From positions 112,476,019 through 112,540,018 of the forward strand of contig CM054061.1 of assembly GCA_028641055.1 (NCBI GenBank): a DNA stretch of 64,000 bases. The letters are read 5' to 3'. The position numbers and the translations under genes were made by a program. The stretch comes from Alopecurus myosuroides. Lineage: Eukaryota; Streptophyta; Magnoliopsida; Poales; Poaceae. The notes under the pieces were generated by a model. That model made no database searches and had not been told where the DNA came from. It saw nothing but the letters and a program-made list of their open reading frames with translations. Positions 1 to 11,287 of this stretch are shown here, in pieces (the stretch's first letter is position 1; each line of letters begins with the position of its first letter).

Positions 1-1037
1 ATTCTTACGTGTACGGCCAAATTGGTGCACCCCTGCAGCGATAAATCTTCTCGAGAAGCCGTGTTTTCCGCGGTTATGGTTGACTTGGTGAAAGTAATGG
101 CTAACAAGTACTCAGAACAACTTACACCTAACTAATGATAACTTGGCTAGTAATAGACTTATTGACATAACAACTTGATCCATTATTCATTAATCCAACT
201 GTGTGAGTTATCCTCGGATTGCTTCTTTGGATAAGGGGCGAGATCCAGGATGGGTTTGTTTGATGTTATCTTTCAGTTGGTTACTATACGCTATCTTATC
301 TCCTTTCTGTTAGCCGGAAGTTGTAGTGTTTCTGTAGTTGGTTAGTGCAGCCAGTTGCAGCATCTTTTATATCCCCTTTCTTCCATTGAACCCAAGGCAT
401 CTGTGCTTGGTGTTGACGGGTTACACTTTGGTGAACTGTGAGTCTTGCTTGCCAGTACGTTGTTGTACTGACCCCTTTGGGGTTGTGGTTTCCGCAGACT
501 ACGCTTACGAGGATCCAGGTGACGGCTACTACGTGGAGTTTGACAAGGCTGCTGACGAGTAGATAGCGGACCCGGGCAGGATCCGAGACTACGTGGATGG
601 GCTCCGTCTTTCTTTCATTTCCCGGCTTCTTAAGCCTATTTGGATTTGTCTGTACTCAGACCCTTTGAATGCTTCCGCTGAGATGTAATGATGTTATGTT
701 GGGACATGTGTCCTCTGGATGATTGTATTTGCTATTCTCTGCCCTAGTGAGGGCCATTTGCAACTTATTTCGATCTTTTGTGTCTTAGAGATATGTTGTG
801 TTATCATTTCGTTTAACGCCGTTGACGTACCATGTGTGTATGGTATGAAGTACGTCAATGGTAGTACCTTTGATTTCTTTGGGATAGTTTACATCGACGG
901 TGGATAGTAGAGTTTGGTTGTCGCACATAAGTGCTGGCCTACTCGTAAGAGGTTGCGGGAGCAGTTAAGCCCCGTAATCCATTCATCTACTATTCAGTTC
1001 GGACCGGTGAGTATCCTTTAGAAGTCAGGGTGCGACA
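1..1037 (+). repeat. 5' LTR, 3' part only
   Basis: This matches 10251-11287 base for base except for nine substitutions and ends in CA just before the primer binding site. The rest of the LTR, about 3.4 kb, lies left of the window. Short open frames here (for example 338-562 and 719-907) occur in both LTR copies but look like chance frames without a known domain. Confidence 0.95.
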
Positions 1038-1039
1038 AA

Positions 1040-1051
1040 TGGTATCAGAGC
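1040..1051 (+). other. Primer binding site, initiator tRNA-Met type
   Basis: TGGTATCAGAGC lies two bases after the LTR end. This is the standard plant primer binding site complementary to the 3' end of initiator tRNA-Met, where minus-strand DNA synthesis would start. Confidence 0.95.
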
Positions 1052-1416
1052 ATGTCTGCCTGTAGGACCCCTTTTTTTACTGGTCGCAGTTGAGTCTAGA
1101 AACTATTTTGTAGCTATATAGGAAAAAATGAAACGTGAGAGTAGGAATTCTGCCATTTTTCTTCTTTCCCCACCCACCCTCCCTTTTCTGGTAAGGAAGT
1201 GCAACGTTGTTTTCTCTTCTCACCCAAACTTTCAAGTTAGGATTTCACGTGTTTTTGGTTCTCCGTAGTACCTCAGGAGTTTTGGTCTCGTTTTCCCGAT
1301 GTTGCTTCGATATCCTGTTCTTCTAAAGAACCTTTTCGTTCGTTGAAACCTTGTTGTTGTTTTCCACTTCAATTCTTCTACCGGCGTCTAATCAAAACCT
1401 CCAAAATCATCTGCAG

Positions 1417-2328
1417 ATGGATCTCAGGTTCTACCCACAGGTGGTTCGGATGACTCGCTGCGAGAGCACTGCTGGTTATCCGGAGATGCTGAGGGACATG
1501 GTCATGTATCTGGGGTTTTATTGGGCACCAGAGTACCAGGTCTACGAGCAGCAGCGAGAGTTTGACCAGACCTACTACCAGGCTATCGTCTATATTCTGT
1601 CAGATGATGGCATGAGCATAGCACACCGCTACGAGGCAGTAGGTTCCATAGTGGATATGGCCGTGCAGCAGGCAGCTTACGTGAGTCTCACCGTCCTTCG
1701 TGCTGACTACTGGGGGTTTGATGATTCTATCTATCGCCACATCCCCCGTGGTTACATCACCGCAGCGGGAGCTCACTTCACTCTCTACGACAACCTGAAT
1801 GTCTACGAGCATGATAGCTCCAGGCTGCACACCACCGCTCAGTTTGTGAGGTACAGTGACGCAGTTGCCACCACACTTTCTCAGGAGTTGGCCTCAGTCA
1901 GAGAGCAGCTCTACCTTGCGTTGACTCGTCTGGCGACGTACACCACCGACTTTGTTGGAGACGAGCGCTTCGCACGTTTCGAGCTGCCAGTTGGTCATAC
2001 TCTGCCAGATGATGGAGGTTACGAGCCGATCAGAGGTCCACTCCTCCACCTCGGTGCTGGTTACACAGGGATTCCCGGCTTTGGAGCACAGGGAGCCGAC
2101 CATGTACTTCACCACACCGAGAGTTGCTCTCAGAGCAGTCCCGATCTATGTGGATCGTCGATCTACTTACTTTCGTGGGATTCCTCCTCACCGTATCTCT
2201 CGCCGTACTACTCACCGCCGTCCTGCGTGATGAGCATGGGAGTACCGATGTATTCGTTCCTAGCTATGTTTAGTTATCCTTTGGCATTCAAACCATTCGA
2301 ACCATTTATGGTGTGTTGGATATTCTGA
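1417..2328 (+). CDS. Extra ORF between primer binding site and gag, unknown function
   Basis: An open frame of about 300 codons precedes gag. The ATG at 1417 is preferred over the one at 1351 because the protein-like composition begins there (MDLRFYPQVVRMTRC). I recognise no domain. The protein is rich in Tyr, Arg and acidic residues and has an Ala/Leu/Gln-rich stretch near residues 140-190 that could form a helix or coiled coil (ATTLSQELASVREQLYLAL). After about position 2060 the composition turns low-complexity and Ser-rich, while the +1 frame (1952-2230) carries an Arg-rich, protein-like tail, so a frameshift near 2030-2100 is likely. Extra ORFs upstream of gag are known in several grass gypsy families, but their role is not established. 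No catalytic motif is visible. Confidence 0.6.
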   Translation: MDLRFYPQVVRMTRCESTAGYPEMLRDMVMYLGFYWAPEYQVYEQQREFDQTYYQAIVYILSDDGMSIAHRYEAVGSIVDMAVQQAAYVSLTVLRADYWGFDDSIYRHIPRGYITAAGAHFTLYDNLNVYEHDSSRLHTTAQFVRYSDAVATTLSQELASVREQLYLALTRLATYTTDFVGDERFARFELPVGHTLPDDGGYEPIRGPLLHLGAGYTGIPGFGAQGADHVLHHTESCSQSSPDLCGSSIYLLSWDSSSPYLSPYYSPPSCVMSMGVPMYSFLAMFSYPLAFKPFEPFMVCWIF

Positions 2329-2448
2329 TGTATTTGAACATGTGATGATGTACCTGTTGGTTATCTATTCATGCGTCGGAATAATCTATCTTTCGGTTAC
2401 CAAGTCTATCCTTTTCTGTTGTTGTGCTAAAATGCTTTTCCATTCAGG

Positions 2449-3369
2449 ATGCCGCCAACAAGGAACATCCCGCCTGAGCCACCTCCGATCACGGAGCTGT
2501 TGACTCAGATGACTCAGGTCGTCACGCAGATGGCCCAGTTCCAGGCTAATCAGCAAATCAACCAGAATGCTCCACGGGTCAACATCAAGGAGTTCCTCAG
2601 TCTGGGCCCAAAAGCTTTCGTGGCAACACGCGAGCCTCTGGATGCTGATGACTGGATCTGTGACATAGCCAGGACTCTGGAGATTGCACATGTGGCTGAA
2701 GAAGACAAGGTCAAGTATGCCACCTACCTGCTGAAGGGTCAGGCAGCTTCTTGGTGGGAGAACTACCAGACCATGAGAGCTGGCTATCCTATCACCTGGG
2801 GTTGTTTCAAGGAAGCCTTCCTGAAGCACCACATCCCAGATGGTCTTATGGAAAGGATGCGTGAAGAGTTCTGCTCTTTTAAGCAGGGCAAGCTGGACGT
2901 TATCAGCTATCAGACTGAGTTCAATCGCCTCGCTCGATACGCTGGTGACGAAGTGTCCACTGAGGCCAAGAAGATGGCAAGGTTCCGCAGAGGTTTTAAC
3001 CCGGAACTGAAGTACGCTCTCACAAATGTCAAGTGCAAGGACTTCGAGGAGCTCGTTAACACCGCGCTCAATGAGGAAAATGGGCGCAAGGCGTTCGAGG
3101 ATTCTCGCAAGCACTCGCGTGAGGGTGGTTCCTCCTCCAACATGACCACCCCTCCGCAGAAGCGCCGCATCTGGGTGCCAAATGGTGCTGTCACTCGGGC
3201 TCCATACGCCCAAGCTTCTCCAGGCTTTGCTCCCCGCCCACCCAACCTATCTCAGATGCATGGTCAGAGGGTTCCAATGGGGCAGCCAAGGCCAGGTCCT
3301 CCTCGTGTCGTCACTTGCTTCAAGTGCAAGGAGACGGGACACTATGCTGATAAGTGCACTCAGAGGTAG
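2449..3369 (+). CDS. gag: gag polyprotein part with CCHC zinc knuckle
   Basis: This encodes the capsid and nucleocapsid part of the gypsy element: 306 residues before an in-frame stop. The middle holds the retrotransposon gag core, with motifs such as AASWWENYQTM and FKEAFLKHHIP around residues 100-130. Near the C-terminus is a zinc knuckle, CFKCKETGHYADKC (CX2CX4HX4C, about residues 290-303), which packages element RNA. The stop at 3367-3369 is TAG, and the pol frame continues without any shift. Gag and pol were thus one frame, divided by a single nonsense codon or by stop-codon readthrough. A CAG to TAG change is the simplest reading. Confidence 0.93.
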   Translation: MPPTRNIPPEPPPITELLTQMTQVVTQMAQFQANQQINQNAPRVNIKEFLSLGPKAFVATREPLDADDWICDIARTLEIAHVAEEDKVKYATYLLKGQAASWWENYQTMRAGYPITWGCFKEAFLKHHIPDGLMERMREEFCSFKQGKLDVISYQTEFNRLARYAGDEVSTEAKKMARFRRGFNPELKYALTNVKCKDFEELVNTALNEENGRKAFEDSRKHSREGGSSSNMTTPPQKRRIWVPNGAVTRAPYAQASPGFAPRPPNLSQMHGQRVPMGQPRPGPPRVVTCFKCKETGHYADKCTQR

Positions 3370-6300
3370 CTACCTCCACCTCCTCGACCCAACACCAACC
3401 AGGCAATGGTTCGTGCTCCTCCGGCTAAAGCCTTCAACTCCAACAACAGGCCTGTCGGGAGGACCGCGAGGGTGAATCATATCAAGGTCGACAAAGCTGA
3501 GGAAGCTGCTGACGTCGTTCTCGGTATATTACCCGTAAACTCTTTTCCAGCTAAAGTGTTGTTTGATACCGGAGCATCGCATTCTTTTGTGTCAAAGATC
3601 TTTGCAACAGCATACAACCTAGTTCTGGTTCCACTAAGCAATCAAATCTCTATTCACTCTCCGGGATCTAAAATGTTGACTTCCAAGATAAGTATGGACA
3701 ATCAAATCCGAATTGGAGGTCGCATATTCCTTGCTTCACTCATGTTACTGGGAAATTCTGACATTGATGTCATTCTGGGCATGGATTGGTTGAAGGCCAA
3801 CGAAGCTAAAATTGACTGTGCTAAGAAGTCAATAACTCTGTTCCACCCGTCTGGCCAGATAGTCTATTCTCCATATGAATCAAGTTCTGTCCAGCTGTTC
3901 AACCTCGATGCTAAACCTCTTCCTGCAATTGAGAATGTTCCGGTGGTTTGCGAATTCCCTGACGTCTTTCCAGAAGAGTTGCCAGGGATGCCTCCGGACA
4001 GAGCAGTTGAGTTCGTGATCGAGCTTGAGCCAGGTACTGCTCCAATCTCTAAGCATCCATACAAGATATCTCCTCCTGAACTAAAATTGTTGAAGGAGCA
4101 AATCGATATGTACATGGAGAAAGGTTACATTCAGCCTAGTTCCTCCGCTTGGGGTTGCCCAACTCTGTTCGTAGCCAAGAAGGATCAAACAAAAAGACTC
4201 GTGGTTGACTATCGTCCTCTCAACGAGAAAACCATCAAAAATAAGTATCCAATTCCTCGTATCGATGATCTTTTTGATCAACTTGCTGGAGCCTCAATAT
4301 TCTCAAAGTTGGACTTGAGGATGGGTTACCATCAAATAAAGATCAGAAAGGAAGATATTCCAAAAACAGCTTTCACCACTCGGTACGGTCTATACGAATA
4401 CACCGTCATGTCCTTTGGTCTCACCAATGCACCGGCGACCTTCTCTCCACTCATGAATTCTGTCTTCCATGAATACCTCGACAAGTTCGTTGTGGTGTAT
4501 CTTGATGACATCCTTGTCTACTCCAAATCCGAGGAAGAGCATGAAGAACATCTTCGTCTCACTCTCATGAAACTTCGCGAGCATCGTTTGTATGCCAAGT
4601 TCTCCAAATGTGAGTTCTGGATTTCAGAAGTTGCTTATCTTGGTCATATCATCTCTGCCAAGGGCATAGCCATTGACCCAGAAAAGGTTAAGGCAATTGT
4701 TGATTGGAAACCTCCTAAGACGGTGAAGCAAGTCAGAAGTTTTCTTGGCTTGGCTAGCTATTGCCGTCGTTTCGTCCAAAATTTCTCCAAGATTGCTAAA
4801 CCTCTCACTGATCTCACAAAGAAGGACAAGAAGTTCGTTTGGTCTCCACAGTGTGATGAAAGTTTCAATCTCCTGAAGACTAAACTCACTTCTACACCTG
4901 TTCTGGTTGGCCCAGATACTACCAAACCTTTCCAGATATTCTGCGATGCATCTCTCCAAGGTCTAGGAGCAGTTCTTATGCAAGAACGTCAAGTTGTGGC
5001 TTATGCTTCACGTCAGTTGAATGCACATGAGAAAAATTATCCCACTCATGACCTAGAACTTGCAGCAGTTGTGTTTGCCCTCAAGAAATGGAGACAATAC
5101 TTGTTGGGTAACCGTACTGAAATCTTTTCCGATCATAAGAGTCTGAAATACATCTTCACTCAACCAGATCTAAACCTCAGGCAAAGGAGATGGATTGAAA
5201 ATATTCAAGACTTTGATCTCACCATTTCTTACACTCCAGGCAAGGCTAATGTTATGGCCGATGCTCTCAGTCGCATGTCCTATTGCAATAATCTCATGAT
5301 CATGGAAAGCCAACCTCCACTTCATGAAGAATTCCAGAAGCTGAACCTTGGTCTTGTTCCTCAAGGTTATCTTGCTAGCTTGACAGCCAGTCCAACTCTT
5401 GAGGACAAGATTCGTTCTGAACAACTTCGTGATGCTGAAATCAAGAAAATTGTAGAGCACATCAAAGAAGGCAACGATAAATTCAAGTCCTTCTCAATTG
5501 ATGACAAAGGAGCTGTGTTCTTCGAAGGACGCATTGCAGTTCCTCATATTCAAAGTCTCAAAGATGTTATTCTCAAGGAGGCTCATGAAAATCCTCAAGA
5601 CTCTGTACTGGTGGTCTGGCATGAAGCGTGAAATTGCTCAATACGTTTCTGAATGCGACGTTTGTCAACGTGTTAAGGCAGTTCATCAGAAAACAGCCGG
5701 TCTTCTCCAACCTCTGAAAATTCCTGAGTGGAAGTGGGACATGATTGAAATGGACTTCGTTACTGGGTTTCCAAAGTCCAAGAAGGGCAACGATGCAATC
5801 TTCGTTGTTATTGATCGTCTCACTAAGGTAGCTCACTTCTTTGCTGTCAAAGAAACTATCTCAGCTAGCCAGTTAGCAGAGCTCTACACAGCAAATATTG
5901 TTCCTCTTCATTGTGTTCCATTGGAAATAAGCTCAGACCGTGGAAGTATCTTCACTTCTCATTTCTGGAAGAGTTTTCAAGAAGCATTGGGCACCAAACT
6001 TCTGTTCAGCACAGCTTATCACCCTCAGTCTCAGGGGCAAGTCGAAAGAGTCAATCAGATTCTCGAGGATATACTCAGAGCATGTGGTCTCTCCTTTGGC
6101 ATGAAATGGGAGGATTGCCTTCCATATGCTGAATTCTCCTACAACAACAGCTTCCAGGCAAGCCTAGGCATGGCACCATTTGAAGCACTCTATGGCCGCA
6201 GATGCAGGAGTCCAATCAATTGGTCTGGAGCTGGTGAACGTTCACTCTTAGGCCCTGACATTGTTAAGGAAGCCGAAGAGAAAGTTCGAATCATTCGCGA

Positions 6301-6796
6301 CAATCTCAAGATTGCTCAGTCTCGTCAGAAGAGTTACTATGACAGCAAGCACCGGGACATGGTCTATGCACCTGGTGACAAAGCATATCTCCGTGTAACT
6401 CCCCTCAGAGGCACTCATCGTTTTGGTGTGAAAGGAAAGCTGGCACCAAGATACATTGGTCCTTTCAACATTCTCTCAAGGCGTGCGGAAAATGCCTATC
6501 GTCTTGAACTTCCAGAAAAACTATCCAAGGTGCACGATGTGTTTCACGTGTCACAGCTCAAGAAGTGTTTCAAAGATCCAGATCGTGCAGTTGATCATGA
6601 TTCCATTGAACTGCAAGATGATCTCTCTTATGAGGAGCACCCTGTTCGTATTCTCGATGAGACCAAGCGTAAGACTCGCAACAAGAGCACCAAGTTCTTG
6701 AAAGTGCAGTGGTCCCATCATTCCGATAAAGAGGCAACGTGGGAGACGGAAGAGGATCTTCGCAAGAAGTATCCGGACCTGTTCTCTTCTCCGTAA
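3370..6796 (+). pseudogene. pol: Gypsy pol: protease, reverse transcriptase, RNase H, integrase, chromodomain; broken in integrase zinc finger
   Basis: In frame with gag after the TAG at 3367, the first part runs to 5631. It contains the protease motif [12 protein letters not shown] (near 3560), reverse transcriptase with [11 protein letters not shown] (near 4495) and RNase H with [14 protein letters not shown] (near 4936). The second part is one frame over, open from 5498 to 6796. It carries the zinc-finger cysteines ECDVC (near 5650), the integrase core with MDFVTGFP, SDRGSIFTS and SQGQVERVN, and a terminal chromodomain-like segment ending WETEEDLRKKYPDLF. The two frames meet near 5585-5600. 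The usual second zinc-finger histidine is missing there, so a small frame-changing deletion has broken the HHCC finger. The catalytic residues elsewhere look intact. The element cannot make a full polyprotein by itself. Confidence 0.93.
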
Positions 6797-6820
6797 GGAA
6801 TCTCGGGGCGTGATTCCTTC

Positions 6821-6828
6821 AAGGGGGG
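6821..6828 (+). other. Polypurine tract
   Basis: AAGGGGGG lies five bases before the 3' LTR start at 6834, the expected place for plus-strand priming. Confidence 0.75.
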
Positions 6829-6833
6829 CGTTT

Positions 6834-9800
6834 TGTAACATCCCAAGTATGAAAACATCCCTTAGAATGTTTGATTCCTTTTTTAAATAAAGTATTGCAT
6901 CATGTCATCATATGCATTGAATTGTTTGCATTTGTTTTCATTTGGTTTGCATCTGTTTTCTCTGTTTTCACATTTGAAATTCAAACTTTATTCAAACCTT
7001 TAGTTCATACTTGCTCTGTTACAATCTTTTTCAAATAAAAGTTCAAATAGAAACAACCTTTTGATTCCAATTATTCCATAATGATCAACTAATAAAATGG
7101 TGGTTTTATTCACTCAATTACTTCCAATAGTATTTCAAATTCAAATAAAAAACATTCAAACAGTACCCAAATTGAACTTATAAAAATCAGCAACATAACC
7201 CTAATCACTTGTTCTTTTTAACCAATAGGGTTCACCCTAATAAACATGTTACTTTTAATAAAAATCAATTAATAAGCAATTCTTTCAAATATTGATTTAA
7301 ATTACCAAACAGTAATTAAAAATTGAGTTTTTGAAAAACCAAAGTTAACATTTGGTTGTGTTTGACCTAAATAGAACACCCAAATTTTTATAAAAATTTT
7401 GCTAACTCCAAACCTATCTTTTTCTTCCTATTCTAATTGCTGCAAAAAAAAACAGAAGAATAAAATTCAAAAATAAAAAACGCGCGCAGCAGAGGCAGGT
7501 GGGCTCAGCCCCGCGTGAGCCAGCCCACCACTTACCTCCCGCGCGGCCCGCGTACCGCTTCGCATCGCCTCCTCCTTCTTCCTTTCGTAGGGCAGGCAAT
7601 CCGCCGGTGCCACGGCGGCACTGTGCCTCTCCGACGGTCCGTAGCGCCTCCTGCACCCTATATCTACCCCCTAGGGCCCTGCGCCGCTGCCCTAGCCCTA
7701 GGATCCCTTTCTCCCTCGAGCTCCGCCGCCAATCGCCACCTCGCTGCCCCCTTTTCCCCTCTCTAAATTTCTCACCGGAGAGCGCCGCTCTGAAACTCCG
7801 ATGACCACCGCCGCCATGGACCTCCTCCACCCTAGCTAGCCACCGAAACCGCACCGCCGTTTCATCCTCTTCCCCGACGACATCCTCGTGGAGCTCGACG
7901 CCGTCTGGTTCGCCGCCGCCATCCTCACCACTGCCGCGGCGATCACCTCACCGTCGACCACCTCTGCAACCTCCGCGGTGAGCGCCACCGTGTCCACCTC
8001 CTCCCTCCTTGTTCCTCTCCGCAACGTGAACGAGCACAAGCACGCAACACAGCACCACCTAGCAGCAGCACGATTACTCCGTCCACTGCAGCTCGCCGCC
8101 GGTGACGCATCTCTGTCAGGTTTCAGTCCGTCGCGCGCGTCAGTTTCAGTTAACACCCAACTCTGAACCTTACCTTGGTCGCGTTGCGTTTACTGACAAC
8201 AAACGCAACACAGCGCGCTGGTTACAGCGAGTGCGCGCGCACGGGCAGGTCCCAGGATCGAGTCCTGGCTCGCGCACGGGAGAAAAATCCCCTCTTTTTT
8301 CCGCGCAGCGCTGACAGGGTGGCCCCCCCTGTCAGCCACACCGTTGCCACGCGTGCATCTGCGTGGGCCTCGCTGGCCCAGGGCCCCCTTGGCAGTGCCT
8401 AGGGTAGGGTTCTGCGCGGTAACAAATGTTTTTCCAACTTTTCTGTTTTAATTCAAAGTCATTTTAAATTACAGATTGGTCCTAAAATTTAAATTGTTAA
8501 TAACTTTCAAATTATAACTCCAAATAATCAAAGTTAAATATGTCCACTGATCCAAATTAAATTGTCTATCCATTTATAATATTTGTGTACTGTTTTGAAT
8601 TTTCCAAATGCAATTCAAATTTGAATTCAAACAATTCATTTGTAATTTGCTAAAATCCATAACTAATTCATTCTTAATCCAAATAATGCAAATAAAATAT
8701 GTTTTCCATGCTATTTCAAATAACCTTTTCAAATATAAATTTTGTTTCATGGTTTGAATAATTAAAATTGCTTAAATATTTTAAACCTTGTTTAACTCAT
8801 TTAAATTTGATAAAATCATAACTTGCTCAAATTAAATTATTTTTGAACATGCAAAATATGTTTTCAAACCATCAAAGTATAAACTTTTCAAATGTGAATT
8901 TGAATTTATGTTTTGAACAAATAAAATTCAAATAAAAATTCAAACTTGTTTTAAATTCATTTAAAACTTGTTTAATCTTGTTTAATTCATAATTAAATCA
9001 TTGTCATTCCTTTTTCAATATTTGAAACATGTAATCCACCCAAAATTGTGTGTTCTTTTCAAATATGAATTTTGTTATTTGTTTTGAACATTTTAAATTG
9101 ATGAAAACAACAAATGCTTGTGTGACACCTTTCAGTAACCAAAATTTCCAAACTTAACAAATAATTTCCAAACCTTGTAAATTTCATTTTCCACTTGCAT
9201 CTATTGTTGTTATTTTGTTGTTATCATCATGCATGCATCATGCTAAGCAAACTTTCACATGGTAATAAATTGTAGATCATTTGTTTCCACTTAATTCATG
9301 GACCTTTTCCATATGCAATCCAATTGCATATGGGTCCATTTAAATTGTGTTACCATGTTAACTAGTTTATTTTGATGCAACCATTAACTTGACATGCATC
9401 ATCCCATGATTGTGCACTATGCCATGATATTGATTGTTTCTCTTTCTGCATTGTTTGTTTGCTTCTTCTCGGATAGACGACGACGTTGAGACCGACGATC
9501 TTTACGACACCCCTTCTGAGGATCTAGCTCAGTACCAGGCTACTGGCTTTGCAGGCAAGTTATCACTCACATGAACCACTGTGTTCCTTTCAACATTGGT
9601 TACCGATACTTTCCGTTGTCTATTTTGCTAGCCCTATGTGTAGTTGTTTCTGTTACGAACCTATCACATGAATCCCTTAACCCTGATATTGCCTCACCTC
9701 CACTCCTACAACCCCACTGTTTGAGCCAGTGTCTTACTAGCATGCTTAGGTTGTTTTGCTCGAGTCTGTTACCCGTTACTTTCTGTTACTATACTTCTAT

Positions 9801-11287
9801 TATGTTCTGGGGGCTCGATGTTAATCAATCAACCTATTAATAATAATATGATGTTAAGGCACCGGCAGGAGGCCCTGTGTGGTTTTGAAGCCTGCTAGTG
9901 TCGACCCTAATAGGAAAAGGGTCTTGTCTACTGATCCATGATGAGCGCACTAACCGCATGTGGGAAGCGAGTATGGGCGCCCCCCTCAATTTGATTCGAT
10001 TCGCATCTCGTCCAAATCGCCTCATTTAGTTCGTGTTTTCCATTTGCCGCATGCATGTTTTTGCGAGCCCAGCGCAGGGTGGAACTTTTGTAATCGGCAC
10101 ATAGGGGGACACGGTCTTAGAGTGCTATGAGGGTCCCTTTTCTTCGGGGCTTGATTAGCCGTGCGCCCAAGGTGCTTTGGGCTTGATGCGAAGAAGAGTT
10201 GGGTTGTGTTGAGTACCCCGCTTGGTGGGAGGAATCCCATCTGGCGGGTTATTCTTACGTGTACGGCCAAATTGGTGCACCCCTGCAGGGATAAATCTTC
10301 TCGAGAAGCCGTGTTTTCCGCGGTTATGGTTGACTTGGTGAAAGTACTGGCTAACAAGTACTCAGAACAACTTACACCTAACTAATGATAACTTGGCTAG
10401 TAATAGACTTATTGACATAACAACTTGATCCATTATTCATTAATCCAACTGTGTGAGTTATCCTCGGATTGCTTCTTTGGATAAGGGGCGAGATCCAGGA
10501 TGGGTTTGTTTGATGTTATCTTTCAGTTGGTTACTATACGCTATCTTATCTCCTTTCTGTTAGCCGGAAGTTGTAGTGTTTCTGTAGTTGGTTAGTGCAG
10601 CCAGTTGCAGCATCTTTTATATCCCCTTTCTTCCGTTGAACCCAAGGCATCTGTGCTTGGTGTTGACGGGTTACACTTTGGTGAACTGTGAGTCTTGCTT
10701 GCCAGTACGTTGTTGTACTGACCCCTTTGGGGCTGTGGTTTCCGCAGACTACGCTTACGAGGATCCAGGTGACGGCTACTACGTGGAGTTTGACGAGGCT
10801 GCTGATGAGTAGACAGCGGACCCGGGCAGGATCTGAGACTACGTGGATGGGCTCCGTCTTTCTTTCATTTCCCGGCTTCTTAAGCCTATTTGGATTTGTC
10901 TGTACTCAGACCCTTTGAATGCTTCCGCTGAGATGTAATGATGTTATGTTGGGACATGTGTCCTCTGGATGATTCTATTTGCTATTCTCTGCCCTAGTGA
11001 GGGCCATTTGCAACTTATTTCGATCTTTTGTGTCTTAGAGATATGTTGTGTTATCATTTCGTTTAACGCCGTTGACGTACCATGTGTGTATGGTATGAAG
11101 TACGTCAATGGTAGTACCTTTGATTTCTTTGGGATAGTTTACATCGACGGTGGATAGTAGAGTTTGGTTGTCGCACATAAGTGCTGGCCTACTCGTAAGA
11201 GGTTGCGGGAGCAGTTAAGCCCCGTAATCCATTCATCTACTATTCAGTTCGGACCGGTGAGTATCCTTTAGAAGTCAGGGTGCGACA
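6834..11287 (+). repeat. 3' LTR, 4454 bp
   Basis: It starts TGTAACATCCCAAG and ends GTGCGACA. Its last 1037 bases equal the visible part of the 5' LTR. It is AT-rich at 6850-7480 and 8420-9450, with many ATTCAAAT-type words, and has a GC-rich core at 7480-8420 that includes a tRNA-like segment. Its 3' third (about 9300-10390) is clearly homologous to the solo LTR at 45062-49240, in inverted orientation. No coding function is supported; short frames in it are chance. Confidence 0.93.
8208..8298 (+). other. tRNA-like segment with T-arm and Pol III terminator inside the LTR
   Basis: At 8253-8269 there is a perfect tRNA-type T-arm: stem CCAGG/CCTGG around the 7-base loop ATCGAGT, containing a B-box core GATCGAGTC. 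A T6 run follows at about 8294-8299. The upstream part (GGTTACAGCGAG) only weakly resembles a D-arm, and I cannot fold a complete cloverleaf. It is probably a tRNA-derived remnant and not a working tRNA gene. Confidence 0.4.

Larger units (their letters stand above)
1..11287 (+). mobile_element. Ty3/gypsy chromovirus element (Tekay-like), 5' end outside window
   Basis: Positions 1-1037 and 10251-11287 are direct repeats at a constant offset of 10250, which makes them the 3' parts of the two LTRs. Between them the order is primer binding site, extra ORF, gag, protease, reverse transcriptase, RNase H, integrase, chromodomain-like tail and polypurine tract. That order is the gypsy order, and the C-terminal chromodomain together with very long LTRs points to the Tekay lineage. 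By eye the LTR copies differ at 9 of 1037 sites (39, 97, 385, 483, 545, 556, 564, 584, 725; 0.87%), a young insertion of roughly 0.3 million years at the commonly used grass rate. The element lies inside ORF2 of CACTA element C. The five bases after its end, GTAGT, should be the target duplication. Confidence 0.93.

Noticed and set aside
338..907. Two short ORFs in the 5' LTR (74 and 62 codons), also present in the 3' LTR
   Set aside because: They repeat only because the LTR repeats; the composition is unlike protein, there is no known domain, and one ends differently by substitution alone.
2386..3213. 275-codon minus-strand ORF opposite gag
   Set aside because: It is a mirror of the gag codons on the other strand and has no domain of its own.
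7499..8402. Possible GC-rich host exon with small ORFs
   Set aside because: It lies wholly within the 3' LTR of the gypsy element.
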